64,000 nucleotides of DNA from an uncultured SAR86 cluster bacterium (GTDB lineage: Bacteria > Pseudomonadota > Gammaproteobacteria > Magnimaribacterales > AG-339-G14): positions 230,696-294,695 of the forward strand of contig CACJNS010000001.1 of assembly GCA_902594855.1 (NCBI GenBank). Direction: 5' to 3'. Below, piece by piece: positions 49,110 through 57,772 of the stretch. Below the pieces are notes generated by a model. That model had not been told where the DNA came from. It ran no database searches and saw only the letters and a program-made list of their open reading frames with translations. A program made the translations under genes and the position numbers. How positions within the stretch are numbered: the stretch's first letter is position 1; each line of letters begins with the position of its first letter.

Positions 49110-50324
49110 TTAAGTTACCAGCTTGATTTTTAGATGCTTTCTTTTACCTATTTGGAAGTAATTTTCATCTCCCAAATTTATCAAAAGATCAGGATTTTCA
49201 ACTTTTTTATTGTTCATTTTGATCCCTGATTGTTTTATCAATCTTCGACACTCTGACTTACTTTGAATAAATTCATTACCTAAATCCTCATGAGTTAGAA
49301 GTTCAACGATTGATATGCCTGAGGTTTCATTTATTTCAAAAACAGGTACTTCATTAGGTTCTAACTTGTTACTAAAAACATTTGTAAATGCTATCTCGGC
49401 ATTCTCTGATGATTTCTTGTCATAAAACCTTTCAACAATTTCTGTGGCAAGTATCTTTTTAAAGGTCATAGGATTCTCTCCGTTTTTAACCTTATCTCTA
49501 AATGAAGCTATTTCATCATTGGATCTGAAGCTGAGTAAATCAAAATATCTCCACATTAAATCGTCAGATACGGACATAATTTTTCCAAACATTTCATTGG
49601 GCTCATCATTTAAAGCTATGTAGTTATTGAGAGATTTAGACATCTTTTTGACGCCATCTAATCCTTCTAATAAAGGTACGGTAATAATCACTTGCTCATT
49701 CTGCCCGAAATGTTTCTGAACTTCTCTTCCAACAAGGAGATTAAACTTTTGATCAGTCCCTCCTAATTCAATGTCAGCTTTCAGCGCATAAGAGTCAAAT
49801 CCTTGAACGAGAGGATATAAAAATTCATGCAAAGAAATCGGCTTATTATTTTCATATCTTTTTTTAAAATCATCTCTTTCAAGCATTCTCGCTACAGTCA
49901 TTATCGATGAGAGTCTTATAAATTCATCAGGTTTCATTTTTTTAAACCAGGATGAATTGAATTTAATTTTAGTTTTCTTTTTATCCAGAATTTTAAAAAC
50001 TTGATCAGCGTAAGTTTTCGAATTCTCTGCTAATTTCTTTTCATCGATATTTGGTCTAGTCTCGTTGACTCCTGAGGGATCACCAATTAAGCCAGTAAAA
50101 TCTCCTATTAAAAATATTACCGTATGTCCTAAATCCTGAAATGCTTTGAGTTTGTTTATAAGTACCGTATGCCCTAAATGTAGGTCTGCTGAGGTGGGAT
50201 CAAATCCAGCCTTAACTGTGAGTTTTTTTTTAGATGTTAACAGTTTCTTAAAAGCATCTTCAGGTATGATTTCATCAGAACCTCTTTTGATAATTTCAAG
50301 AGCTTGTTTAGTATCTTTATCCAT
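49110..50324 (-). CDS. tyrS: Tyrosyl-tRNA synthetase
   Basis: Class I synthetase charging tRNA-Tyr. It has the HIGH motif as HLGH ([11 protein letters not shown]), KMSKS in [10 protein letters not shown], and a C-terminal S4-like RNA-binding domain ([18 protein letters not shown]). The ~404-residue length and [11 protein letters not shown] segment fit the TyrZ-type (TyrRS-2) branch common in gammaproteobacteria. Neighbouring M23 peptidase, anmK, erpA and argC, and the adjacent rrn operon, mirror the Pseudomonas order as I recall it. Confidence 0.96.
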   Translation of the reverse strand: MDKDTKQALEIIKRGSDEIIPEDAFKKLLTSKKKLTVKAGFDPTSADLHLGHTVLINKLKAFQDLGHTVIFLIGDFTGLIGDPSGVNETRPNIDEKKLAENSKTYADQVFKILDKKKTKIKFNSSWFKKMKPDEFIRLSSIMTVARMLERDDFKKRYENNKPISLHEFLYPLVQGFDSYALKADIELGGTDQKFNLLVGREVQKHFGQNEQVIITVPLLEGLDGVKKMSKSLNNYIALNDEPNEMFGKIMSVSDDLMWRYFDLLSFRSNDEIASFRDKVKNGENPMTFKKILATEIVERFYDKKSSENAEIAFTNVFSNKLEPNEVPVFEINETSGISIVELLTHEDLGNEFIQSKSECRRLIKQSGIKMNNKKVENPDLLINLGDENYFQIGKRKHLKIKLVT

Positions 50325-50389
50325 GATCTGTGTTTATGATAATTTAGATCAACACTATTTACCTATTTTTTTAATTTAAAATTCAATTA

Positions 50390-51709
50390 ATGCTTAGTTT
50401 TTTCAAAGAAATTCGAATTTATTTAGGAATCATATTCTTATTAATAGGTTCTTTAATAGCTCTGATGTACTTCTCATTACCAAAAGGATTAGAGGAATTT
50501 TCTTTATCTTTACCTGCTGATGAAGAAATAAAATATGAGCGAGAAACAATAAAACTAGGGCAACAAGATGATAATGGAGTCATCAAGACAGATAACAAAA
50601 AGGTATACAAGCAGATAAAAGTTAAAAGTCAGGATAATTTAATAAAGATTCTAAGAAACGAAAATATTCCAGATAGGTTTATTCAAGCCTTAGTAAGGGC
50701 AAAAGGTTCAGAAAAAATGGCCAGAATCAAAGAAGGAGACTTTGTAGAAATTGTTCATGATTTTTTAATGAATCCAGCATCAATTTCAGTGACATCAAAT
50801 TTTATGGATGGATACGAGGCAATCTTCAAAAATGGTTTATTTAGAATATCTAAGTTTTCAAGAATTCTTGATAAAGAAGAAATCTATCATTCAGCAACGA
50901 TTGAGGATTCTCTTTTTATGTCCGGGAAGAAAAGCAATATTCCTGAAAGTATAATCATGGATTTAGCTTACATATTTGGCTGGGACATTGATTTTATTTA
51001 TGACATAAGATCTGGAGATAGTTTTGAGCTTATATATGAGCAACTTTATTGGAAAGGCAACAAGGTAAGAAATGGGGACATAATTTCTGCTAATTTTTAT
51101 AGGGGTGAAAATAAATTCAGTGCTGTTCGATATTTTCAAGATGGCAAAAAGGACTATTTTTCACAAGAAGGAAATAACTTAAAAAAGGCATTCTTGAGAT
51201 CTCCCGTAGAATTTAGTTATGTGAGTTCAAAATATAACTTGAATAGAAAACATCCTATTTTGAATACCATAAGAGCTCATACTGGTGTTGACTATGCTGC
51301 GAAAACTGGCACACCAGTCAGAGCTACTGGTGAAGGAACAGTAATCTTTAGAGCAAATAAGGGCGGATATGGAAGATTAATTGAGATAAGGCATTTTAAT
51401 GAATACACAACTAGATATGCTCATTTGTCAGGATATGCCAAAGGTCTTCAAGTTGGCTCTAAAGTTGATCAGGGAGACATTATTGGTTATGTGGGTAAGT
51501 CTGGTCTAGCAACTGGACCGCATCTTCATTATGAATTCCGAGTGAACGGGATGCATACAGACCCCTTGAGAGTTAAATTCCCCAATGCCAAGCCTATCGA
51601 ATCAGAAAATAAAGAAGATTTTACGAATTTTGCTTTAGCTCTTGATTTGAAAATGAACACACTTAAAAAAAAGCTTTTCAGTTCAAATGAAGAAAAAATT
51701 GAAGAGTAA
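50390..51709 (+). CDS. M23 zinc endopeptidase (MepM-like)
   Basis: Murein endopeptidase with one N-terminal membrane segment (about 10-28). The C-terminal LytM domain has HTGVDYAAKTGTPV (first zinc His/Asp, about 293) and GPHLHYEFR (about 375). The preceding region has OapA/LysM-like folds, as in E. coli MepM, which cuts cross-links to allow wall growth. Length 439 matches. It is divergent from tyrS, and its end overlaps anmK by 23 nt. No clear ribosome site precedes the ATG. Confidence 0.9.
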   Translation: MLSFFKEIRIYLGIIFLLIGSLIALMYFSLPKGLEEFSLSLPADEEIKYERETIKLGQQDDNGVIKTDNKKVYKQIKVKSQDNLIKILRNENIPDRFIQALVRAKGSEKMARIKEGDFVEIVHDFLMNPASISVTSNFMDGYEAIFKNGLFRISKFSRILDKEEIYHSATIEDSLFMSGKKSNIPESIIMDLAYIFGWDIDFIYDIRSGDSFELIYEQLYWKGNKVRNGDIISANFYRGENKFSAVRYFQDGKKDYFSQEGNNLKKAFLRSPVEFSYVSSKYNLNRKHPILNTIRAHTGVDYAAKTGTPVRATGEGTVIFRANKGGYGRLIEIRHFNEYTTRYAHLSGYAKGLQVGSKVDQGDIIGYVGKSGLATGPHLHYEFRVNGMHTDPLRVKFPNAKPIESENKEDFTNFALALDLKMNTLKKKLFSSNEEKIEE

Positions 51710-52811
51710 CTTGTTCATCGGAGTCCTGTCTGGGACGAGTGCAGATTCAATAGATGCAGGGTTATTCAAAATTGATAAAAAGATATCTTTTTTAAACTTT
51801 GCTTCCACCAAATACGATGAAAAACTTAAAGATGCGATCTTAGATATATCAAGAAATAAGAAACTTCCTTCTAAAGGGGTTCTGAAAGATATTGATAATA
51901 AGGTAGGAGAAATTTCAGCCAAGACAATAAATAAGCTCATTAAAAAAACCCCTTTCGAGGCTAGTGAAATTTGTGCAATTGGATCTCACGGACAAACTCT
52001 TATGCATAAAAGACAAGGAAGGAAAACATTTTCTCTTCAAGTAGGAGACCCATTTTTAATAGGAAGAGAAACAAATATAACCACTGTGTCTGACTTCAGG
52101 CAGGCCAATATAAAAAATGGAGGTCAAGGAGCGCCTTTAACTCCATCCTTTCATAAGGAGTTTTTTAAATCTTCTACCGAAGACAGGCTCATCATAAACA
52201 TAGGTGGAATCTCAAACATGACATTCCTTCCAAAAAAAGGGAACTCCTTTGGATGGGATTGTGGTCCAGGCAACTGTATGATTGACAATTTTATTCAAAA
52301 AAATTCTAAAAAAAAATATCAATTTGATAAGAATGGTCAATTGGCTGCTAAGGGAGATATTTATCCATACGAAATTGAAATTGAAAAATATCTTAAATCA
52401 AAATTATTTCAGTTTGAGCTGCCAAATAGTTATTCAATTGAAAATTTTGATTTAGAAAAATTCCAAGTAAAACTTGGAAAAGCTTCTTCTGCTGATCAAG
52501 CAGCTTGCCTAACAGAGATAACCGCTCGATCAATCTATAAAAGCATCGAAAATTTTTGTCCTATCAAAAAAGCTTCTGTTTACCTCTGTGGTGGCGGAGC
52601 AGAAAATAAGTTTCTAGTATCAAGATTAAAGATACTTCTTGGATCGTCGTTTCCAATAAAAAATATAAATACTTTGGGACTTAAGCCTAAATATATTGAA
52701 GCAGCAACTTTTGCTTGGTTGGCAAAAAAAAGGCTTAATGGGGAAAAAATTTACTTAAAGCTTTCTACGGGCGCTAAACCTAGCTTACTAGGCGAAATTA
52801 ACAAAAATTAA
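51687..52811 (+). CDS. anmK: Anhydro-N-acetylmuramic acid kinase
   Basis: AnmK converts recycled anhydro-MurNAc to MurNAc-6-phosphate. Motifs: GVLSGTSADSIDAG (12-25), SHGQTLMHKR, TVSDFRQANI, GQGAPLTPSFH, NIGGISNMTFL, DCGPGNCMID and LCGGGAENKFL. Length 374 is normal. Overlapping translation with the murein endopeptidase gene suggests linked wall growth and recycling. The end overlaps convergent erpA by 4 nt. Confidence 0.96.
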   Translation: MKKKLKSNLFIGVLSGTSADSIDAGLFKIDKKISFLNFASTKYDEKLKDAILDISRNKKLPSKGVLKDIDNKVGEISAKTINKLIKKTPFEASEICAIGSHGQTLMHKRQGRKTFSLQVGDPFLIGRETNITTVSDFRQANIKNGGQGAPLTPSFHKEFFKSSTEDRLIINIGGISNMTFLPKKGNSFGWDCGPGNCMIDNFIQKNSKKKYQFDKNGQLAAKGDIYPYEIEIEKYLKSKLFQFELPNSYSIENFDLEKFQVKLGKASSADQAACLTEITARSIYKSIENFCPIKKASVYLCGGGAENKFLVSRLKILLGSSFPIKNINTLGLKPKYIEAATFAWLAKKRLNGEKIYLKLSTGAKPSLLGEINKN

Positions 52812-53161
52812 ATTGAAAATGATGCTCCGCAACCGCATTGAGTTGCTGCATTTGGATTATCAACAACAAATTTCGCTCCCTCAAGGTTCTGTACATAATC
52901 TATTGTGGAGCCGAATACATATTGCATACTCAAAGGATCTACGACAACGTCTGCACCATCAAAATCTACAAGGGTGTCCTCTTCATCTTTTTGATCATCA
53001 AATTTGAATCCATATTGGAATCCTGAACAGCCACCACCAGTAACAAAAACTCTTAACATAAGAGATTTATTTGATTCTTCTTCTCTCAGCGAGAGAATTT
53101 TTGAAATTGCATTTTCTGTTAAGAAAATTTCTTTAGGCTCAAATTTTTCTATCATTATCAA
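52808..53161 (-). CDS. erpA: Iron-sulfur cluster insertion protein ErpA
   Basis: A-type carrier delivering Fe-S clusters to apoproteins. The three cluster cysteines are Cys45 (GGGCSGF), Cys109 and Cys111 (QCGCGASF). Length 117 matches ErpA. Its ATG overlaps the argC stop by 4 nt. The erpA-anmK-argC neighbourhood argues for ErpA over IscA or SufA. Possible clients in this window are GltB and GltD. Confidence 0.95.
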   Translation of the reverse strand: MIMIEKFEPKEIFLTENAISKILSLREEESNKSLMLRVFVTGGGCSGFQYGFKFDDQKDEEDTLVDFDGADVVVDPLSMQYVFGSTIDYVQNLEGAKFVVDNPNAATQCGCGASFSI

Positions 53162-54174
53162 TATTTTAGCGAATGAAACTCATCTATGTCATGCATAAGA
53201 TTAAAGCACTGAACTGCTTGACTTGCTGCACCTTTAAGTAGATTGTCCAAGGCAGCATTTATAATTAATTTGTTACTGCTTTTTTTGGCACTAACGGCAA
53301 TTTCGCAAGTTGGCATCCCACTTATATTTGTTATTTCAGGTACTGTACCTTTTTTTAAAACTTTTACTAGCTTTTCATGAGCATAGTAATCTTCGTAAAT
53401 TTTTTGGAAATCTTTGTTTATGTCTTCAGGTTCAACATATGCTGTTATGTACTCCCCTCTGAAGTGAGGGAGTAAGTGGGGAACAAACGAAACATTAAAC
53501 TTCTTATCCAAGAGTTTGTCTGCATAGTATTTGATCTCATCCTCATGCCTGTGAAAATCGGGGGAGTAAACTTTAAAGTTATCTTTCATCGACTCTGCGA
53601 GACCCCCTTCAGATTTTGCTTTTCCAGCTCCACTGTAGCCAGATTTAGCATCTATGATGATATCGTTACTTTTAAGCTGGCTCATGATCGGCATTAGTGA
53701 TAAGAGACTTGCAGTTGGATAACAACCTGGCACCGCTACTAAGTTAGATATTTTTATGTCGTCCCTGAAAAGTTCTGGTAAACCATAGATGCTCTCCTTT
53801 AAATTTATGGGATCTTTATGATCAGTGTCATAATTTTTTTTCCATCTATCTGCATCATTGAATCTATAATCAGCTGATAGATCTATAATTTTGACTCCTG
53901 CAGATAATATCTTTGAAACATACTGCATAGAAAGCCCGTGAGGAGTACAAAAGAAGATGACATCAATATTAGAAAAAGACGCTTTATCGATATCTGAAAT
54001 AATCAAGGTTTCATCTTCCTTTTTGACAGAAGATGATTCTTCCAACCTCTCTCCGATACTTGATGATGCATATACAGATACAATTTCTACATGCTCATGT
54101 GCATCCAGGATTTTTTTTAATTCCCTTCCAGAGTATCCCGTGACTCCTGCTATGGCGATTTTAATTTTTTTCAT
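53158..54174 (-). CDS. argC: N-acetyl-gamma-glutamyl-phosphate reductase
   Basis: ArgC reduces N-acetylglutamyl-phosphate, the step after ArgB. The NADP-binding N-terminus AIAGVTGYSGRELKK, catalytic cysteine in AVPGCYPTASLL, GYSGAGKA and VSFVPHLLPHFRGE are intact. Length 338 is typical. It is coupled to erpA by 4-nt overlap and divergent from thiD over a 51-nt gap. Confidence 0.97.
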   Translation of the reverse strand: MKKIKIAIAGVTGYSGRELKKILDAHEHVEIVSVYASSSIGERLEESSSVKKEDETLIISDIDKASFSNIDVIFFCTPHGLSMQYVSKILSAGVKIIDLSADYRFNDADRWKKNYDTDHKDPINLKESIYGLPELFRDDIKISNLVAVPGCYPTASLLSLMPIMSQLKSNDIIIDAKSGYSGAGKAKSEGGLAESMKDNFKVYSPDFHRHEDEIKYYADKLLDKKFNVSFVPHLLPHFRGEYITAYVEPEDINKDFQKIYEDYYAHEKLVKVLKKGTVPEITNISGMPTCEIAVSAKKSSNKLIINAALDNLLKGAASQAVQCFNLMHDIDEFHSLKY

Positions 54175-54225
54175 TATGTATATTTAAAAACGGCTGGGAA
54201 TTATACTTAATTAAAATCAAAAAAC

Positions 54226-54972
54226 ATGAAAAAGAAAATTTTAATTATAGGGGGGCATGATCCAAGCGGAGGGGCTGGAGTGATGATGGATGCTAATATT
54301 TGTCGCCTTAATAAATGTCATCCACTGACTTTAATAACTAGTGAAACTGTCCAAAATTCACAGAAATCTAAAGATAATTTTCCTGCATCTGGGAAAGTAT
54401 TTCATAAACAATTAGATTTCATTCTTGATGATATAAAACCAGATGCAATCAAAATTGGCCTGATTGGCAGCTATGATATTGCCAGAGTGATAAAGAATTT
54501 TCTAGTCAAAACAAAAGTGCCTATTGTAATAGATCCTGTAATTGGGCCAACATCAGGGAAGTCTTTTTTAAATAAAAAAGCTATCGAATTTATGAGAGAT
54601 GAATTATTACCTCTAGCAAGTATCGTAACACCTAATGAAGATGAACTAATTAAATTAAGTAATAAAAACAATATAGAAAATTCAATTAAGTTCTTTTATG
54701 AATTAGGTATTAAAAATACTTTAGTCACTGGCAAAATTAAAAATAACAAGATTGTGAATTATTTATTTAGCGATGGATCTGATCCGTTTCAATTTAAGAA
54801 TCATCTTTTAAAAGGATATTTTCATGGAACGGGATGTATGCTCTCATCTTTGTTAACTATTTTTTTAGCAAAAAAATTCTCTGTTGTAGACTCTTGTGAA
54901 AAGGCAAGCAATCAAACTAACTCATACTTGAAACTTTTCAAGAAAATTGGAAAGGGTCAAAAATTCTTATGA
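54226..54972 (+). CDS. thiD: Hydroxymethylpyrimidine/phosphomethylpyrimidine kinase
   Basis: ThiD phosphorylates HMP and HMP-P for thiamine synthesis or salvage. It begins IIGGHDPSGGAGVMMD (HMP site), with KIGLIGSYDIA, VIDPVIGPTSG and the anion hole GTGCMLSSL. Length 248 is normal. It is coupled by 4-nt overlap to thiE. The 51-nt upstream gap is too short for a TPP riboswitch. No thiC lies here, so a salvage-oriented pathway is possible. Confidence 0.93.
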   Translation: MKKKILIIGGHDPSGGAGVMMDANICRLNKCHPLTLITSETVQNSQKSKDNFPASGKVFHKQLDFILDDIKPDAIKIGLIGSYDIARVIKNFLVKTKVPIVIDPVIGPTSGKSFLNKKAIEFMRDELLPLASIVTPNEDELIKLSNKNNIENSIKFFYELGIKNTLVTGKIKNNKIVNYLFSDGSDPFQFKNHLLKGYFHGTGCMLSSLLTIFLAKKFSVVDSCEKASNQTNSYLKLFKKIGKGQKFL

Positions 54973-55613
54973 AAGGCATTTACGCAATTACTCCAAATGA
55001 TATTGAAGAAAATGAATTAATAGAGAAGTCACAAGAATTGATTGAGGCAAAAATTAATTTTCTCCAAATCAGAAGAAAAGCTGACACATTAGACCAGATA
55101 TATTCTGTGGCTAGCAAAATAGTTAAATTCACAAAAAATCATAGCTGTAAATTGATCATTAATGATCACATGGAGATTGCAAAAGATTTAAATGCTGATG
55201 GCGTCCACTTAGGGATGGAAGATTATGAGAACTTTCTTAAAAAACCTGATGACCAAAAAAAAGTATTTAGCTCATACTTTAAAGAAAAAGTCATAGGGCT
55301 TTCTTGCAAAAATAATCTAGGTCTCGTGAAAAATCCCCCAGCAGATTTATTTGACTGGGATTATTTAGCTGTTGGCTCAATGTTTAGAACAACAACTAAG
55401 ACTGATACCGTTTTAGTGAATGCTAATCAAAGATCTCTTTTGATGAAGAATTCTTCTAAGCCTTTGATTGCGATTGGAGGAATTGATGAAAAAAATATAG
55501 GAGTACTTTTAAAGGATAATTATAATTTTTTTGCAATTTCGAAATTTCTTTTTAATAATGATTCGCCTTCAAGAGCTTTAAAGCAAATAAAAAAAGTTAT
55601 TAAAGGAAGTTAA
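54969..55613 (+). CDS. thiE: Thiamine-phosphate synthase
   Basis: ThiE joins HMP-PP and thiazole phosphate. A TIM-barrel pattern is seen with YAITPNDI at the start, FLQIRRKAD, LIINDHMEIAKDLNADGVHLG, and AIGGIDEKNI near the phosphate-binding end. The usual QLRxK motif reads QIRRK. Length 214 is normal. Translationally coupled to thiD; the PfkB-family gene begins directly at the next base after its stop. Confidence 0.88.
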   Translation: MKGIYAITPNDIEENELIEKSQELIEAKINFLQIRRKADTLDQIYSVASKIVKFTKNHSCKLIINDHMEIAKDLNADGVHLGMEDYENFLKKPDDQKKVFSSYFKEKVIGLSCKNNLGLVKNPPADLFDWDYLAVGSMFRTTTKTDTVLVNANQRSLLMKNSSKPLIAIGGIDEKNIGVLLKDNYNFFAISKFLFNNDSPSRALKQIKKVIKGS

Positions 55614-56618
55614 ATGGCTAAATTCGATCTCATTGGACTTGGAAATGCCCTAGTTGATAGTGAATTTCACGTAACTGATTCTTTTCTAAAGAAAAAAGGT
55701 TTTGAAAAAGGGACTATGCATTTAGTTGATTCCGACGAACAAACTAATTTATTAAATAGTTTAGAAAAAGAGTATGGAAAACCCAGTTTAGCTTGTGGAG
55801 GATCTGCAACTAATACTATTTTTGCTGCCTCGATTTTAGGATCATCCTGTAGCTATATATGTAAGGTAGGAAATGACAAGAATGGTAATTTTTATTTAGA
55901 CGATCTCTCTGATGCAGGAGTGAATATAGATCACTCAGTTATGCTAGATTCAAATATAAAATCTGGAACTTGCATAGTCATGGTAAGTCCAGATGCTGAA
56001 AGAACAATGAGTACCTGCTTAGGAATAAGCTCTGATTTATCTGCCACAGATGTAGCTGGTGAGATATTTAATGATAGTAAATTAATATATTTGGAAGGGT
56101 ATATGATGAGCGGAGATGATTCTTATGATGCTTGCATGGAAGCCATAAGATTGGCAAAAAGTAAAAATGTTCAAATTGCTTTCACTTTATCAGATCCAAA
56201 CATTGTGTCTACATTTAAGGAAAGGATGCTAAATGTTTTGAATTCCAAAGTTGATGTTTTGTTTTGTAACGATGAAGAAGCAAAAGTAATAACTGATTTA
56301 GAAAACCTTGAGCATGCAATAAAGAAACTTGGAGAGTATTCAAAAAAAGTTTTCGTAACTCTTGGCTCTAAAGGAGCTATGATCCTTGAAAATAGTGATA
56401 TTGAGTATGTTGAAGGATACAAAGTGGATCCTATAGATACAAATGGAGCAGGAGATATGTTTGCTGGAGCCGTTTTAAATCGTTTGCTTGGAGGATGTTC
56501 AAATGAAAAAGCTGCGAAATTTGGATGTTTTTTAGCTTCAAGAGGCGTAACCGTTTTTGGTCCTAGGCTGCAAAGAGAAGACTATTTAAAGTACCAAAAA
56601 GAATTCAATTCACTTTAA
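55614..56618 (+). CDS. PfkB-family carbohydrate/nucleoside kinase (adenosine kinase-like)
   Basis: Ribokinase-fold kinase. N-terminal GLGNALVDSEF, the substrate motif ACGGSATNTIFAASILG, and the C-terminal anion hole DTNGAGDMFAGAVL are present. Proteins of this length (334) and pattern are commonly annotated as adenosine kinase in proteobacteria, but substrate cannot be proved from sequence. It starts immediately after the thiE stop, so it shares the thiDE transcript; a link to thiamine or nucleoside salvage is possible. Confidence 0.8.
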   Translation: MAKFDLIGLGNALVDSEFHVTDSFLKKKGFEKGTMHLVDSDEQTNLLNSLEKEYGKPSLACGGSATNTIFAASILGSSCSYICKVGNDKNGNFYLDDLSDAGVNIDHSVMLDSNIKSGTCIVMVSPDAERTMSTCLGISSDLSATDVAGEIFNDSKLIYLEGYMMSGDDSYDACMEAIRLAKSKNVQIAFTLSDPNIVSTFKERMLNVLNSKVDVLFCNDEEAKVITDLENLEHAIKKLGEYSKKVFVTLGSKGAMILENSDIEYVEGYKVDPIDTNGAGDMFAGAVLNRLLGGCSNEKAAKFGCFLASRGVTVFGPRLQREDYLKYQKEFNSL

Positions 56619-56676
56619 AAAAAACTAGTAAATTAAAGTTTCTTTTGCTATCTTGCACAACCTAAATTTCTAATTG

Positions 56677-57303
56677 ATGGCTACAGCAAAAAAAACAAAA
56701 CCGAAACCAAAAGCTTCCTCAAAGAAAGCTCCTGCAAAAACAAAGTCATCAACTAAAGCAGCAAAGGCAGTAAAAAAATCAGTTAAAAAAACCGCTGCAA
56801 GAAAAGCTCCTGCAAAAAAATCTACTGCAAAGAAGGCTGCCAAAAAAACAGCTCCTAAAAAATCTAATGTAGATATTTCTGATTTTTCAAATTTTTCTAG
56901 CACCTTTCAGCCTTACAAATCTAAAAAAAATGAAAAATATATGAATGCTAATCAAAAGAAGCATTTTGAAAATATTTTACAAGCATGGAAAGATGCCCTT
57001 CACGAAGAGCAAGAAAAAACCGAAAATTTAATTCAGACTGATCAAGGTAATTTCCCTGATTCTGTAGATAGAGCATCTAAAGAAGAGGAATTCATGCTTG
57101 AACTAAGAAAAAGAGACAGAGAAAGGAAACTCATTTCAAAAATCGAACAGTCTATGAAGGATCTATCAGATAATTTTTACGGCTTCTGTGAAACTTGCGG
57201 TATTGAGATAGGAATTAAAAGACTTGAAGCTAGGCCCACTGCAACACAATGCATTGATTGTAAAACAATCGAAGAGATTAAAGAAAAACAACAGTACGGA
57301 TAA
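56677..57303 (+). CDS. dksA: RNA polymerase-binding factor DksA with Lys/Ala-rich N-terminal extension
   Basis: DksA enters the RNA polymerase secondary channel and, with ppGpp, represses rRNA promoters. The C-terminal ~145 residues are near-canonical: coiled-coil tip PDSVDRAS with the two acidic residues, LELRKRDRERKL, and the zinc finger Cys171/Cys174/Cys192/Cys195. The first ~65 residues are a histone H1-like run of Lys, Ala, Pro and Ser/Thr (for example KKAPAK repeats), not present in E. coli DksA. I prefer the ATG at 56677; a TTG lies one codon upstream. No Shine-Dalgarno is obvious. folK follows after 2 nt. Confidence 0.93.
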   Translation: MATAKKTKPKPKASSKKAPAKTKSSTKAAKAVKKSVKKTAARKAPAKKSTAKKAAKKTAPKKSNVDISDFSNFSSTFQPYKSKKNEKYMNANQKKHFENILQAWKDALHEEQEKTENLIQTDQGNFPDSVDRASKEEEFMLELRKRDRERKLISKIEQSMKDLSDNFYGFCETCGIEIGIKRLEARPTATQCIDCKTIEEIKEKQQYG

Positions 57304-57305
57304 CA

Positions 57306-57770
57306 ATGCCTAATGGATCTGATCAGGTCTACCTAGTTACAGGCAGTAATTCTGGAAATTCACAAAATTACCTAAAAAAAGCTATTCTTCTTATCGAGAG
57401 GATTAAAAACACAAAAATAATTACTGTTTCGTCAATTTATCAATCAAAAAGTTATGGTCCAATTAAACAAAGGGACTATTTAAATCAGGCCATCCATGTT
57501 GAAACAAAGTTAAATCCTTTTGAGTTACTCGATAAGGTCCTATCTATAGAAGATAATTTAGGTCGAGTTAGAGAAGAAAAATGGGGGCCAAGAATAATCG
57601 ATATAGATATTGTTTTTTATGGCGATGAAGAAATCTCAACTCCCAATCTTACTATTCCTCATTATGATTGGGAAAATAGAGATTTTTTTATTGCATGCTT
57701 GGAAGAAATAAGTTGCCCTTACGTTAAGGGGAATGGTTTATCATTGAAAAACGTAAAAAAGCTAGTTTGA
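57306..57770 (+). CDS. folK: 2-amino-4-hydroxy-6-hydroxymethyldihydropteridine pyrophosphokinase
   Basis: HPPK transfers pyrophosphate from ATP to the pterin in folate synthesis. It has [10 protein letters not shown] at the start, [11 protein letters not shown], and the signature [14 protein letters not shown] with metal-binding aspartates. Length 154 is normal. The dksA-folK neighbourhood is a reduced form of the dksA-gluQ-pcnB-folK-panBC cluster; pcnB is missing here. Confidence 0.94.
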   Translation: MPNGSDQVYLVTGSNSGNSQNYLKKAILLIERIKNTKIITVSSIYQSKSYGPIKQRDYLNQAIHVETKLNPFELLDKVLSIEDNLGRVREEKWGPRIIDIDIVFYGDEEISTPNLTIPHYDWENRDFFIACLEEISCPYVKGNGLSLKNVKKLV

Positions 57771-57772
57771 AA

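Noticed and set aside
54175-54225. Possible TPP riboswitch before thiD
   Set aside because: The gap is only 51 nt and lacks the conserved thi-box sequences.
56670-56903. Antisense reading frame with Phe/Ala-rich hydrophobic sequence
   Set aside because: It is the complement of the Lys/Ala-rich DksA tail; the membrane-like look comes from complementing AAA/GCA codons.
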